From assembly GCA_002696735.1 (NCBI GenBank), contig NZSL01000017.1, forward strand, positions 1 through 40,759: a stretch of DNA of 40,759 nucleotides, read 5' to 3'. The stretch is from Methylophaga sp. (GTDB lineage: Bacteria; Pseudomonadota; Gammaproteobacteria; Nitrosococcales; Methylophagaceae). Numbering within the stretch: position 1 is the first letter of the stretch; each line of letters starts with the position of its first letter. The translations under genes were made by a program, and so were the position numbers. Positions 9,647-18,806 of the stretch are shown here, in pieces. The notes below the pieces were generated by a model. That model had not been told where the DNA came from. It worked only from the letters and a program-made list of their open reading frames with translations, and did not search any database.

Positions 9647-9667
9647 CAACCATGTTTTGCACAAAAC
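9647..9667 (-). promoter_or_regulatory. Distal copy of the leader repeat (operator-like)
   Basis: Second copy of the same 21-bp direct repeat, 46 bp from the first centre to centre. Between the copies is an AT-rich spacer with a TTGACA box at 9644–9649 (minus strand). The arrangement resembles paired operators around a promoter, but a good -10 hexamer at 16–18 bp from TTGACA is not visible, so the promoter itself is unproven. Confidence 0.5.
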
Positions 9668-9688
9668 AGAGGCAGTTCCATTTTTCAC

Positions 9689-10123
9689 TTAAATACTCAG
9701 TCCAACCTTATATTGCAAATAGCCAATTAATTGAATCTCACCCGGTAAATGCTGTGGATCAAGAGGGGTTATTGCCGACAAATGCTTGAGTAATTGCTTG
9801 GTAACCCATTGGGGATTTTTATACTGATGCCCACCGTGAACAATACGATGCCCGATAGCTTTAACTGAGCTGATATCGATATTTTTATAGACCCAATCTA
9901 TCAACACCTCAACAGCCTGCTGATAATTGTCAGCCTTGATATCTACAGTAGACTCTTCTGCTTGAATCGAGTTTGTGACGCACAACTTGGCGGCAGGCAA
10001 TCCCAGTCCTGTGAGCTTGCCGAATAAAATGGGAGTAAGCGATTCAGTTACGTTATACAACGTAAATTTGATACTGGATGAACCGCCGTTGATAGTCAGT
10101 AAATACGTTTTATCTTTGGGCAT
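9689..10123 (-). pseudogene. ackA: Acetate kinase, N-terminal fragment (truncated)
   Basis: This 144-codon frame has a clear acetate kinase N-terminus: the phosphate-binding TINGGSSSIKFTLY at residues 10–23 and the IGHRIVHGGHQY motif near 90–101. Family members are about 400 aa. Here the similarity stops around PGEIQLI, close to 9720, and the frame ends ten residues later. The catalytic centre and the whole second domain are missing, so it cannot be functional. The break coincides with the start of the restriction-modification island. The missing two-thirds are not in the window and may lie beyond the left edge if the island inserted into ackA. Confidence 0.85.
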
Positions 10124-10278
10124 AATCGATCCATAAGATTAAATTCGATCATGCCCACACTAAAACGCTTTGTATAGCCGGGAAGAAGATTACTGAAGCT
10201 ATTGTTGATTTAGATCAGGAGAAAACTGCCATAAATTAAATTGTCTTAACCACCATTAGCAGGCAGCTGAGACAAATA

Positions 10279-11661
10279 TTAAATTTTCCGCCAACTGGTT
10301 TTGCCTGCTGAATCTTCCAGCACAATTCCCATCGCCGTCAGCTCATCACGAACTTGATCTGCGCGGCCCCAATCTTTTGCCGCACGAGCTGCATTTCTGT
10401 CAGCAATCAACTGTTCGATTTTACCGGTTTCATCTTGTTGGCCACCGGTCAGGAAGGCCTCTGCAGATTGCTGGAATAATCCAAGCACATCGCCAAATGC
10501 TAATAATAACCCAGCCAGATAAGCTGATTTTTTCTCATCATTTTCTTCACGGGCTATGTTTAACGCCTGACGCACATCTGCCAGAACAGATAATGCCAGC
10601 GCCGTATTAAAGTCATCATCCATCGCTTCACGAAAACGTGGGGCAAACTCTAAATCATCCTGCCAGATAACGGTTTCAGCTGTGACATCGCGCAAAGAAT
10701 GATAAAACCTGGTTAAGGCTGTTTTAGCCTGCTCCAGCTGATCTTCTGCATAATTCAAAGGACTACGGTAATGACTCATTAAGATGAAATAACGTACTGC
10801 TTCTGCTGGATATTTCGCCAATACCTCACGCACAGTAAAGAAATTACCCAAGGATTTGGACATCTTTTCATCATCAATCCGGACAAAGCCATTGTGCATC
10901 CAGTAGTTCACACTCTGGCAACCATGTGCGCCTTCAGATTGAGCGATTTCATTTTCATGATGTGGAAACTGCAGATCCTGTCCACCGCCATGAATATCAA
11001 AATGATGACCCAGGCATTCAGCTGACATCGCTGAACATTCAATATGCCAGCCCGGACGACCCGGCCCCCATGGCGAATCCCATGCTGGTTCTTCAGGTTT
11101 TGCAGCTTTCCATAAAACAAAATCCAGTGGATCGGTTTTGGCTTCATTTACAGCGATTCGTTCGCCCGCGCGTAAATCATCTATCTGTCGACCAGACAGT
11201 TTGCCGTAATCAGCAAATTCACTGACATCATAATAGACATCGCCGTTATCAGCGGCATAGGCCAGGCCTTTATCGATCAAAGTCTGAATCATATTGAGCA
11301 TAGGCTGCATAGCTTCGGTGGCACGAGGCTCAAGATCTGGTCTTAGTACACCTAAAGCATCTGCATCAGCATGCATTTCATTGATATAGCGATCGGTCAA
11401 CGTCTGAATTGTTTCGCCGTTTTCCGCTGCCCGTTTAATGATCTTGTCATCTATATCGGTGATATTACGGATGTAGGTCACGTCATAGCCACTGGCCCGC
11501 AGGTAACGCGTCACTACATCAAACACCACCATCACCCGCGCATGACCGACATGACAGAGATCGTAAACCGTCATGCCGCAGACATACATTTTAACTTTGC
11601 CTGGCTCTATCGGTTTAAAGACTTCTTTCTGCTTGGATAAAGTATTGTGAAGTTTTAACAT
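10279..11661 (-). CDS. cysS: Cysteinyl-tRNA synthetase
   Basis: This class I aminoacyl-tRNA synthetase charges tRNA-Cys in the cytoplasm. At 460 aa it has the usual length. The HIGH-type motif is HVGH at residues 37–40 and KMSKSLGNF is the KMSKS loop. Zinc ligands are visible as C28 (VCGMT), the ECSAMS cysteine, and the histidine and glutamate of FPHHENE. The gene starts 3 bp after the glnS stop, so the two synthetases form an operon. Its 3' side (10124–10278) has no clear T-tract terminator, only a weak inverted repeat with TTGTCT/AGACAA. Confidence 0.97.
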   Translation of the reverse strand: MLKLHNTLSKQKEVFKPIEPGKVKMYVCGMTVYDLCHVGHARVMVVFDVVTRYLRASGYDVTYIRNITDIDDKIIKRAAENGETIQTLTDRYINEMHADADALGVLRPDLEPRATEAMQPMLNMIQTLIDKGLAYAADNGDVYYDVSEFADYGKLSGRQIDDLRAGERIAVNEAKTDPLDFVLWKAAKPEEPAWDSPWGPGRPGWHIECSAMSAECLGHHFDIHGGGQDLQFPHHENEIAQSEGAHGCQSVNYWMHNGFVRIDDEKMSKSLGNFFTVREVLAKYPAEAVRYFILMSHYRSPLNYAEDQLEQAKTALTRFYHSLRDVTAETVIWQDDLEFAPRFREAMDDDFNTALALSVLADVRQALNIAREENDEKKSAYLAGLLLAFGDVLGLFQQSAEAFLTGGQQDETGKIEQLIADRNAARAAKDWGRADQVRDELTAMGIVLEDSAGKTSWRKI

Positions 11662-11664
11662 TTT

Positions 11665-13332
11665 TTATTTATCTGAAGTATCTTTTAAGCCAATGGTCAG
11701 ATTGAATACCGGCGTATCAGCGGTGTGATCATAACGATCACTGACAAAATAGCCTTCTCGTTCAAACTGGAAAACAGTTTCCGGTTCACAATTCACAATG
11801 GCCGGTTCGGCAATTGCTTTAATGACCTTTAACGAATCGGGGTTCACATCATCAAGATAGTTACCCGTTGCTTTTCCGGGTGCTTCCGCCAAAAACAATC
11901 TGTCGTATAAACGCAACTCGACTTCTTTGCCTTCTGTGGCTGAAACCCAGTGAATCACGCCACGTGGTTTCATCTCAGGGGGCGGATTTTGGCCGACAGT
12001 ATCGGGCACTAATGAGGCAATCACTTCAATGATTTCACCGTTATCATCCTTGATAACATCATCAGCCTTAATGACATAAGCACCACGTAACCGCACATAA
12101 TCACCAATCACCAGACGCTTGAACTTTTTCCGGCTCAGACTGGTGTCTTCGGTAAAGTCGCTGGCATCAATAAAAATTTCTTTGGTGAACGGCAATGCAC
12201 GCTGTCCCATGGCTTCCTGTTGCGGATGGTTCGCGACTTCCAGCCATTCAACGCTTTCAGCAGCATTAGAGATGGTCACCTTCAGAGGAGTCAAAACACA
12301 CATGGCACGTGCTGCGTTTTCATTTAAATCTTTGCGGATCTCAAATTCCAGCTGGGCAATATCAACAATACCATCTGTTTTGGCCACGGCCAGATCGTCA
12401 CAAAAAGCGCGCAACGCCGCAGCCGTATAACCGCGCCGTCTCATACCTGAAATGGTTGGCATTCTGGGATCATTCCAGCCAGCAACTATTTGCTCATCGA
12501 CCAGTTGTTTTAAATTGCGCTTACTGGTCACCGTATAGTTCAGATTGAGACGGCCAAACTCATACTGCTTTGGTTTTGAAGGAACGGGCAGATTTGCAAT
12601 AAACCACTCATACAACGGACGATGGTCCTGAAATTCCAGCGTACAGATACTGTGGGTGACGCCTTCAATTGCATCGCCTTGCCCGTGGGCAAAATCATAA
12701 CTGGGATAAATACACCATTTGTCACCGGTTTGATGGTGCGATTTCTTGCGAATACGATAAAGAATCGGATCACGCAGGTTCATATTGGGCGAAGCCATAT
12801 CGATTTTTGCGCGCAACACACAAAAACCTTCAGCAAAATCGCCTTGCCGCATTTTTTCAAATAAAGTGAGATTTTCTTCTACGCTGCGATCACGAAATGG
12901 CGATTCTTTACCCGGCTTGGTCGCCCAGCCACGGTATTCACTGGCTTGTTCAGCGGTGAGATCACAAACATAGGCTTTGCCTTGCTTGATCAGATGGACA
13001 GCCCAATCATAAAACTGCTCAAAATAGCTTGATGCATAACGTACGTCACCCGCCCACTTAAAGCCCAGCCACTGGACATCTTCCATGATGGCTTCAATGT
13101 ATTCCTGCTCTTCTTTGGCTGGATTAGTATCATCAAAGCGTAAATGACAATCACCGCCGAATTCCTCAGCCAAACCGAAGTTCAGGCAAATAGACTTGGC
13201 ATGACCAATATGCAAGTATCCATTGGGCTCAGGGGGAAAGCGAGTAACGACTTTTCCGGCGACCCTGCCAGAATCAATATCTTCCTGAATAATGGGACGT
13301 ATAAAATTATGATTGGCAGCAGATTCTGACAT
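11665..13332 (-). CDS. glnS: Glutaminyl-tRNA synthetase
   Basis: This 555-aa class Ib synthetase attaches glutamine directly to tRNA-Gln. The HIGH motif is HIGHAKS near residues 41–47 after FPPEPNGYL, and the KMSKS equivalent is TVTSKRNLKQL. The C-terminal anticodon-binding beta barrels are present (GDYVRLRGAYVIK and FQFEREGYF). Length matches the E. coli enzyme almost exactly. It is the first gene of a glnS–cysS operon and is divergent from ppiA. Confidence 0.97.
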   Translation of the reverse strand: MSESAANHNFIRPIIQEDIDSGRVAGKVVTRFPPEPNGYLHIGHAKSICLNFGLAEEFGGDCHLRFDDTNPAKEEQEYIEAIMEDVQWLGFKWAGDVRYASSYFEQFYDWAVHLIKQGKAYVCDLTAEQASEYRGWATKPGKESPFRDRSVEENLTLFEKMRQGDFAEGFCVLRAKIDMASPNMNLRDPILYRIRKKSHHQTGDKWCIYPSYDFAHGQGDAIEGVTHSICTLEFQDHRPLYEWFIANLPVPSKPKQYEFGRLNLNYTVTSKRNLKQLVDEQIVAGWNDPRMPTISGMRRRGYTAAALRAFCDDLAVAKTDGIVDIAQLEFEIRKDLNENAARAMCVLTPLKVTISNAAESVEWLEVANHPQQEAMGQRALPFTKEIFIDASDFTEDTSLSRKKFKRLVIGDYVRLRGAYVIKADDVIKDDNGEIIEVIASLVPDTVGQNPPPEMKPRGVIHWVSATEGKEVELRLYDRLFLAEAPGKATGNYLDDVNPDSLKVIKAIAEPAIVNCEPETVFQFEREGYFVSDRYDHTADTPVFNLTIGLKDTSDK

Positions 13333-13363
13333 AGTGAATGTTTACAGTTAAATGTGAACGCGC

Positions 13364-13392
13364 ATTATACGCTGTCAGCAGCGTCGGGTGAC
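13364..13392 (-). promoter_or_regulatory. Putative sigma70 promoter of glnS–cysS
   Basis: A perfect TATAAT lies at 13364–13369 on the minus strand, 32 bp upstream of the glnS ATG. At 17 bp spacing the -35 position holds GTCACC, a poor match. The assignment rests on the -10 box and on location. Confidence 0.45.
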
Positions 13393-13436
13393 AGTGCTGT
13401 TTAGGTATGTTGGATCTGAAAAGGTCTTTAATTGTC

Positions 13437-13466
13437 TTCACCTGAATTGCTTTGATGCTCTATCAT
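13437..13466 (+). promoter_or_regulatory. Putative promoter of ppiA
   Basis: TTCACC (4 of 6) and TATCAT (5 of 6) are separated by 18 bp and lie 31 bp upstream of the chosen ppiA ATG. It is a plausible sigma70 site but not a strong one. Confidence 0.35.
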
Positions 13467-13497
13467 GATGGTTTTTGCAATTTTTGGACAAGCTACC

Positions 13498-14079
13498 ATG
13501 AAATTACTCTATCGCCATCTGGCCCCCCTGTTTTTTGCTTCGTTTTCGCTGGCTGCCCACGCGGAAGGCGGCGGCGCACAACCCAAAGTGAAACTCAGCA
13601 CTAATCATGGCGATATTGTTATCGCACTGAATGCTGATAAAGCACCGGAAACCGTTAAAAACTTTATTCAATATGTTGAATCCGGTTTTTACGATGGCAC
13701 TATTTTCCATCGTGTCATTGAAAATTTTATGATCCAGGGTGGTGGGTTTGATGAATCCTTCAAACAAAAGAAAACCGAAGCGTCCATCCAAAATGAAGCC
13801 GATAACGGCTTGAGCAATAAGAAAGGCACTGTCGCGATGGCGCGGACAGGTGATCCGCATTCTGCTACGGCACAGTTTTTTATTAATACCAAAGACAATG
13901 ACTTTCTGGATCATCGCGATAAAACCATGCAGGACTGGGGTTATGCTGTGTTTGGTGAAGTCATTGAAGGTATGGATGTGGTCGATGCGATTCGCAAAGT
14001 AAAAACTACTATGCGTGGTGGTCATCAGGATGTTCCTGCAGAAGCTGTAGTCATTGAAAAAGCGTTTGTGGTCGAATAA
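13498..14079 (+). CDS. ppiA: Periplasmic cyclophilin-type peptidyl-prolyl isomerase
   Basis: This enzyme catalyses cis-trans isomerisation of peptidyl-proline bonds in the periplasm. I chose the ATG at 13498 over an in-frame ATG at 13465 because it yields a clean signal peptide ([10 protein letters not shown] then a hydrophobic stretch ending AHA at residues 19–21). The mature 170 residues form one cyclophilin domain with [31 protein letters not shown] and [11 protein letters not shown]. The catalytic arginine lies in FHRV. It is 17 bp upstream of lpxH, so the two are probably co-transcribed. Cytosolic PpiB relatives lack a signal peptide, hence the ppiA label. Confidence 0.88.
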   Translation: MKLLYRHLAPLFFASFSLAAHAEGGGAQPKVKLSTNHGDIVIALNADKAPETVKNFIQYVESGFYDGTIFHRVIENFMIQGGGFDESFKQKKTEASIQNEADNGLSNKKGTVAMARTGDPHSATAQFFINTKDNDFLDHRDKTMQDWGYAVFGEVIEGMDVVDAIRKVKTTMRGGHQDVPAEAVVIEKAFVVE

Positions 14080-14096
14080 TTGATCCTTCAAATTCA

Positions 14097-14849
14097 ATGA
14101 AAACCCTGTTTATTTCAGATTTGCATCTTAGTCCTGACCAGCCGGAGCTTATCCGGCTGGCCACTGATTTTGTTGCCCAGCAGGTTAATGTCGATGCGTT
14201 TTATATAGTTGGAGATATTTTTAATACCTGGTTGGGAGATGATTTAGTCCCGACTGAGTTTGATCCATTTATTCAGGCATTACAAAATCTTCAGCAGCAA
14301 GGCAGCAAAATTTATCTGATGGTTGGCAATCGGGATTTTATGCTGGGTAAAGATTTTGCCAGACGGGTGGGCGGTACCTTACTGGATGATCCGGTCATGA
14401 TTGATGTATACGGACATAAAATCTTATTAATGCATGGGGACAGTTTGTGCACTGATGATGTGAGTTATCAACGTTACCGAAAAGTGGTGCGTAACCGCTG
14501 GTTACAAAAACTATTCCTGGCAATGCCCTTAACGGTTCGCCAAGGAATTTCCGATAAAATCAAAGCCAAAAGCAAACAGCAGAAGCAGTACAAGCAAGCT
14601 CAGATTATGGATGTTAATCCTGCATCTGTCAGACAGGTAATGCAGCAATACAATGCGACTCTACTGCTGCACGGTCACACTCACCGTCCCGCTATTCATA
14701 CACTGCAATCTTCGCAAAATAATTCAAACTATCGAATCGTATTAGGGGATTGGCAACCTGATGCGAGTTATATTGAAATTACCCCTGAGAAAATACGCTT
14801 AGTCGATAAACGTTTGTCTGAGGGGCAATCTATACTCTCACTCAATTAG
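14097..14849 (+). CDS. lpxH: UDP-2,3-diacylglucosamine diphosphatase (lipid A synthesis)
   Basis: LpxH hydrolyses UDP-2,3-diacylglucosamine to lipid X at the inner face of the cytoplasmic membrane. The 250-aa protein carries all metallophosphoesterase metal-ligand blocks: SDLHL at 7–11, GDIFNTWLGDD at 39–49, GNRD at 77–80, MHGD at 112–115 and HGHTHRP at 192–198. The stop overlaps that of the convergent dsbC in a shared TTAG (14846–14849), leaving no room for a terminator between them. Its presence supports a gram-negative host. Confidence 0.95.
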   Translation: MKTLFISDLHLSPDQPELIRLATDFVAQQVNVDAFYIVGDIFNTWLGDDLVPTEFDPFIQALQNLQQQGSKIYLMVGNRDFMLGKDFARRVGGTLLDDPVMIDVYGHKILLMHGDSLCTDDVSYQRYRKVVRNRWLQKLFLAMPLTVRQGISDKIKAKSKQQKQYKQAQIMDVNPASVRQVMQQYNATLLLHGHTHRPAIHTLQSSQNNSNYRIVLGDWQPDASYIEITPEKIRLVDKRLSEGQSILSLN

Positions 14850-15565
14850 CCGAGATATTCATCCAGAATTTCACGCAATTTCTGCGGTGGCACATATCCG
14901 GGTAACATCTGACCATCTTCAAGGAAGATTGCCGGCGTACCACGCACTCCCAACTTGCTACCAATTTCAAACTGCTCGGCGACAGGATTGTTTTCACAGA
15001 GAGATGTTTTTTTCACTTCGCGCTGGGCTTTTGCATCCGTCATGGCTTTCTGCTGATCCTTGGCACACCAGACTTCAATTAATTTATTAGCTGATTCGGA
15101 TTCTGCCCCCGCCCGAGGATAAGCCATATAACGAATGGTGATTCCCAAATCATTGTAGTCTTTGACCTGACGATGCAACTCACGGCAATAGCCACAATCA
15201 ACATCGGTAAATACGGTAACAGTGTAGTCCGGCTTTTTGGCGGCAAAAATAATCAGATCATCTTCATCTACACGATCCAGTAAAGCCTTTTTCACTTCAA
15301 TACGCCGTGCTTCTGTAATGTTTTCACGCGTTTCCAACGCCAGTAAATCACCTTGAATCAAAAATTGACCATCTGCTGTGAAGTAATAAATACGATCATC
15401 AATGACTGCTTCATATAAACCACTTTTGCCAACTGGTGATAGTGATTGCAATTGCATATCAGGTAATTGTTTATTAAGTTCAGCTTTGAGTTCTGTCATC
15501 TCATCTGCATGCGCCAGACTCATGCAAAGCAATAACGGCAACCATACCAATCGGCTTAAATTCAT
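14846..15565 (-). CDS. dsbC: Thiol:disulfide isomerase DsbC
   Basis: DsbC reshuffles wrong disulfides in periplasmic proteins and is kept reduced by DsbD. The 239-aa precursor has a signal peptide ending AHA at residues 18–20, an N-terminal dimerisation domain, and a thioredoxin domain with the active site CGYC at 124–127. The cis-proline loop is GVRGTPAIF. Two further cysteines (VWCAKD and SLCENN) match the structural disulfide of the family. It follows yajQ by 12 bp and xerD further upstream; the xerD–dsbC link is conserved in gammaproteobacteria. Confidence 0.95.
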   Translation of the reverse strand: MNLSRLVWLPLLLCMSLAHADEMTELKAELNKQLPDMQLQSLSPVGKSGLYEAVIDDRIYYFTADGQFLIQGDLLALETRENITEARRIEVKKALLDRVDEDDLIIFAAKKPDYTVTVFTDVDCGYCRELHRQVKDYNDLGITIRYMAYPRAGAESESANKLIEVWCAKDQQKAMTDAKAQREVKKTSLCENNPVAEQFEIGSKLGVRGTPAIFLEDGQMLPGYVPPQKLREILDEYLG

Positions 15566-15577
15566 TTATTGGTTCTC

Positions 15578-16063
15578 TTAATCTCGAAAATTATTGAATT
15601 GCAACGGCATATCAATCGAATCATGACTTTTCAACAGTGCCATAACCTGTTGCAAATCATCACGTTTTTTGCCGGTTACTCTGACACTATCGCCCTGTAC
15701 TGCTGCCTGAACTTTAATTTTGCTTTCTTTAATCAGTTTGACGATGGTGCGTGATAGATCTTTTTCGATGCCTTCACGAACCAGCACATCCTGCTTTCGC
15801 ATCTTGCCATAACCCACAGGATCCTTAAGTTCAAGACAACTGATATCAATACCACGTTTCACCAGTTTCATTCTAAGAATATCGAGCAACTGATCTAATT
15901 GAAAATCACTGTTGGCAAACATGGTCAGTGTTTTGTCTGACTGCTCGACTTTGGCATCGGTTCCGCGGAAATCAAAGCGATTATCCAGTTCACGGTTTGC
16001 CTGATCAACCGCATTGGTCAGTTCATGCTTGTCTACTTCAGAAACAATATCAAATGAGGGCAT
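15578..16063 (-). CDS. yajQ: YajQ family nucleotide-binding protein (UPF0234)
   Basis: This 161-aa protein has the canonical start [11 protein letters not shown] and family blocks [27 protein letters not shown] and [20 protein letters not shown]. YajQ proteins have two ferredoxin-like domains and bind nucleotides; a Xanthomonas relative binds cyclic di-GMP. GGAGA lies 6 nt before the ATG. It sits between xerD and dsbC, an unusual position compared with enterics. Function in this organism is not evident, though a c-di-GMP link would fit the HD-GYP gene elsewhere in the window. Confidence 0.93.
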   Translation of the reverse strand: MPSFDIVSEVDKHELTNAVDQANRELDNRFDFRGTDAKVEQSDKTLTMFANSDFQLDQLLDILRMKLVKRGIDISCLELKDPVGYGKMRKQDVLVREGIEKDLSRTIVKLIKESKIKVQAAVQGDSVRVTGKKRDDLQQVMALLKSHDSIDMPLQFNNFRD

Positions 16064-16131
16064 CTAGCTTCTCCCAATCAAATTAAATTTTAGCCGGACA
16101 GTTTACCATCAGCTTTCATGGCAGCGGAAAA

Positions 16132-17037
16132 TCAACCACGTGGATGATGCTGATTATGCATTTGCTGGAGTCTGGCTTTGGCAACATGGGTATAAATTTG
16201 GGTAGTGGATAAATCAGCATGGCCAAGTAAAAGCTGAACCACTCGTAAATCTGCTCCATGATTCAGCAAATGGGTGGCGAAAGCATGTCGTAACGTGTGT
16301 GGAGAAAGCGGCTTATCAATCAGCGCCAGTTTGGCGTAACGTTTGATAATGTACCAGAATGCCTGTCGGGTCATTGAATGTCCCCGCCGGGTCGGAAATA
16401 AATCATCCGTCACTTGACCTTGTAATAACTGAGGTCGACTTTCAAGCAAATACAATTGCAACCAGTCCAATGCCGTTTCGCCTAAAGGGACCAATCTTTC
16501 CTTATTGCCTTTACCAATGCAGCGTATTAAGCCCTGACGCATATTGAGTTGTTCAAAGGTTAAAGCCACCAGTTCAGATACCCGTAAGCCAGTGGCATAA
16601 AGTACTTCCAACATCGTTCTGTCGCGCATACCCAAGGCTGTCTCAGTATCTGGTTGCGCTAACAGATTGATAACATCTTCTTCTGACAAGCTTCCCGGCA
16701 ATGATTTACCCAATCTCGGAGACTCAAGCATTGCGGTAGGATCTGAATCACGAATGGCTTCACGACATAAATAGCGGTAAAAACGGCGAAGGCTGGATAA
16801 CAGGCGTGCATCGCTGCGTACCTTTTTACCCTCTCGCATTCGTTGCTGAAGATAGCGCTGAATATGTTCACGTTGCGCATTGGCCAATGTCACATCAAAC
16901 GGCTGCAACCAACTGGCAAAAGCCACTAAATCATGTTGATAGGCCGTTACTGTATTATCGCTAAGCCCTGATTCAAGCCATAAAGAATCAAGAAAACTCT
17001 GTAAATGACGTTCGTGTTTATCAACAGCTTGTTTCAT
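16132..17037 (-). CDS. xerD: Site-specific tyrosine recombinase XerD
   Basis: XerD works with XerC at dif to resolve chromosome dimers. The 301-aa protein has an N-terminal SAM-like DNA-binding domain (residues about 8–100) and a catalytic domain with R152 (ATGLRVSEL), K176 (GKGNKERLVPLG), H247 and R250 (HTLRHAF), H273 (LLGHADLSTTQ) and nucleophile Y282 (IYTHV). All catalytic residues are intact. The neighbouring dsbC points to the chromosomal xerD rather than a mobile integrase. Confidence 0.95.
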   Translation of the reverse strand: MKQAVDKHERHLQSFLDSLWLESGLSDNTVTAYQHDLVAFASWLQPFDVTLANAQREHIQRYLQQRMREGKKVRSDARLLSSLRRFYRYLCREAIRDSDPTAMLESPRLGKSLPGSLSEEDVINLLAQPDTETALGMRDRTMLEVLYATGLRVSELVALTFEQLNMRQGLIRCIGKGNKERLVPLGETALDWLQLYLLESRPQLLQGQVTDDLFPTRRGHSMTRQAFWYIIKRYAKLALIDKPLSPHTLRHAFATHLLNHGADLRVVQLLLGHADLSTTQIYTHVAKARLQQMHNQHHPRG

Positions 17038-17084
17038 TGAATTGCTTCAGTTTGACTATAGTGCATGTCGATTTAACCGCATAA

Positions 17085-17125
17085 AAAAAGGACAAAGCTG
17101 AAAATCAACTTTGTCCCTTTTTCTG
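17085..17125. terminator. Bidirectional rho-independent terminator after rplS
   Basis: An 8-bp stem GGACAAAG (17090–17097) / CTTTGTCC (17109–17116) is flanked by an A-run on the left and a T-run on the right, so it can terminate transcription on either strand. It lies between the rplS stop and the xerD start and should end the rpsP operon on the minus strand. Confidence 0.8.
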
Positions 17126-17152
17126 TAATAACGGATCAATCGATCCGCTGAA

Positions 17153-17497
17153 TTACAATTTTTCTTTAATACGTGCCGCTTTACCAGTCAAATCACGCAA
17201 GTAGTAAAGTTTCGCACGGCGAACGTCACCACGGCGTTTCAATTCAACACTGGCGATGGTTGGGCTGTGAGCCTGGAAAACACGCTCAACACCAACACCG
17301 TTAGAGATTTTGCGAACAGTGAAAGCTGAATGCAAACCACGGTTACGTTTAGCGATAACAACGCCTTCAAAAGCCTGTTCACGTTCACGCTCACCTTCTT
17401 TAATACGAACCTTGACAACAACTGTGTCACCGGCAGAAAAATCCGGAATATCGGTTCTTAATTGTTCAGCGTTAAGCTGATCGATAATGTTACTCAT
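17153..17497 (-). CDS. rplS: 50S ribosomal protein L19
   Basis: L19 sits at the interface of the 30S and 50S subunits. The start at 17497 gives the normal 114-aa form [12 protein letters not shown] and is preceded by GGGAG; an in-frame upstream extension to 17533 would run into trmD and is not needed. Family blocks [23 protein letters not shown] and [19 protein letters not shown] are present. It is the last gene of the canonical rpsP–rimM–trmD–rplS operon and is followed by a strong terminator. Confidence 0.97.
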   Translation of the reverse strand: MSNIIDQLNAEQLRTDIPDFSAGDTVVVKVRIKEGEREREQAFEGVVIAKRNRGLHSAFTVRKISNGVGVERVFQAHSPTIASVELKRRGDVRRAKLYYLRDLTGKAARIKEKL

Positions 17498-17510
17498 TGT
17501 TTGCTCCCAA

Positions 17511-18254
17511 CTAATCCTGCCCGCGCTCGGCAATAAATTCTTCCAATAAAGCAGCCTGTTCTGTTGATAATGTCATCGATTCCAACAAATCAGGTCGCCG
17601 TAACCATGTTCGTCCTAAGGACTGTTTGAGGCGCCACTGACGTATTGCCTCATGATTTCCACCTAACAGTACGGCTGGTACTGTCTGGCCATTTAACTGT
17701 TCCGGGCGGGTGTAATGTGGATGGTCCAGCAGACCACTCATAAACGAATCCTGCTCAGCAGATTCGGCATCACCCAACACCCCGGGTAATAAACGGGCAA
17801 TACCATCAATCATCACCATGGCTGCCAGCTCACCCCCACTGAGGACATAGTCACCTATCGACCATTCCTCATCAATTTCCTGTTCAACCAGTCGCTCATC
17901 AATACCTTCGTAGCGACCGGCCAGCAAAATCATCGATCCACGTTTGGCCATTTCGCCTAACGCGTGCTGATTCAGCTTTTGTCCCTGTGGTGATAAATAA
18001 ATGACTTTCACATCATCACCAAGTTGTTGTTTTGCTGTTTTAATCGCATCCAACAAAGGACTGACTTTCATTACCATTCCGGGACCACCACCATAAGGTC
18101 GGTCATCCACGGTTTGATGTTTGTCGGTTGTAAACTCTCGCGGGTTTAAATAACTCAGGCTTAATCTGCCCTGTTTTACCGCCCTGCCGGTTACACCATA
18201 TTCTGTTATCGCCGCAAACATCTCCGGAAACAATGAGATTACTGACAGCTTCAT
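17511..18254 (-). CDS. trmD: tRNA (guanine-37-N1)-methyltransferase
   Basis: TrmD methylates G37 of a subset of tRNAs and so prevents +1 frameshifting. The 247-aa SPOUT-fold enzyme shows SLFPEMF at the N-terminus, [25 protein letters not shown] and the trefoil-knot SAM site [14 protein letters not shown], then [10 protein letters not shown]. Spacing to rimM is 9 bp and to rplS 13 bp, the standard operon order. Confidence 0.97.
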   Translation of the reverse strand: MKLSVISLFPEMFAAITEYGVTGRAVKQGRLSLSYLNPREFTTDKHQTVDDRPYGGGPGMVMKVSPLLDAIKTAKQQLGDDVKVIYLSPQGQKLNQHALGEMAKRGSMILLAGRYEGIDERLVEQEIDEEWSIGDYVLSGGELAAMVMIDGIARLLPGVLGDAESAEQDSFMSGLLDHPHYTRPEQLNGQTVPAVLLGGNHEAIRQWRLKQSLGRTWLRRPDLLESMTLSTEQAALLEEFIAERGQD

Positions 18255-18263
18255 TTTAGTTCA

Positions 18264-18785
18264 TCAAAGATAGTCAGCTTGCCAATCGACCTGAATCTGC
18301 TTGTTTTCCAAATCAACTTTTAAAACAGTTCGATCCAGAACAAACGGAATCAGATACTCCGTATCTGGCTCTGTTCCACTTACCACCAGAACATCATTTG
18401 CACCTGTTTCTAACAGATGATCAACGATTCCCAGTTTTTCATTTTCAGCATTAATAACTGTCAGGCCAACCAAGTCAGCCCAGTAAAACTCATCTTCATC
18501 AGTTTCCAGCAATTGTGAACGTTTTATCGCCAGTTCTGAACCAATCAATGTCATGGCCTGATTTCGGTCAGTGACCTTCTCCAGACTCATCACAACCGCC
18601 TTACCCTGTAACTGACCACCATTCACTTCGATTGGTATCCAATCTCCATGACGATGCACATAAAGCGGTTTATATTCCAGAATGTTGTCGCGAGGGTCGG
18701 TATATGAAAAAACTTTAACCCAACCCTTTACGCCGAAAACACCTGATATTTTCCCTACCGGGATGTATTCGCTGGCATCAGCCAT
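18264..18785 (-). CDS. rimM: Ribosome maturation factor RimM
   Basis: RimM helps assemble the head of the 30S subunit and binds S19. The 173-aa protein has an N-terminal RimM barrel (VGKISGVFGVKGWVKVFSYTDP) and a C-terminal PRC barrel with FYWADLVGLTV. The frame begins GTG-ATG; I take the ATG at 18785 because GGGAG lies 8 nt ahead. It is second in the rpsP operon. Confidence 0.95.
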   Translation of the reverse strand: MADASEYIPVGKISGVFGVKGWVKVFSYTDPRDNILEYKPLYVHRHGDWIPIEVNGGQLQGKAVVMSLEKVTDRNQAMTLIGSELAIKRSQLLETDEDEFYWADLVGLTVINAENEKLGIVDHLLETGANDVLVVSGTEPDTEYLIPFVLDRTVLKVDLENKQIQVDWQADYL

Positions 18786-18806
18786 CACGAGACTCCCGGA
18801 TAGAAA

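Noticed and set aside
9621-9649. TTGACA between the twin repeats as a definite sigma70 promoter for hsdM
   Set aside because: At 16–18 bp spacing the -10 positions read GTACCG or TGTACC, poor matches, so I only describe it as operator-like.
10124-10278. Possible terminator or small RNA between ackA fragment and cysS
   Set aside because: Only a weak TTGTCT/AGACAA inverted repeat without T-run is present; no promoter evidence.
13504-14097. 197-aa antisense frame over ppiA
   Set aside because: It lies entirely opposite the well-supported cyclophilin gene and has no recognisable motif or ribosome site.
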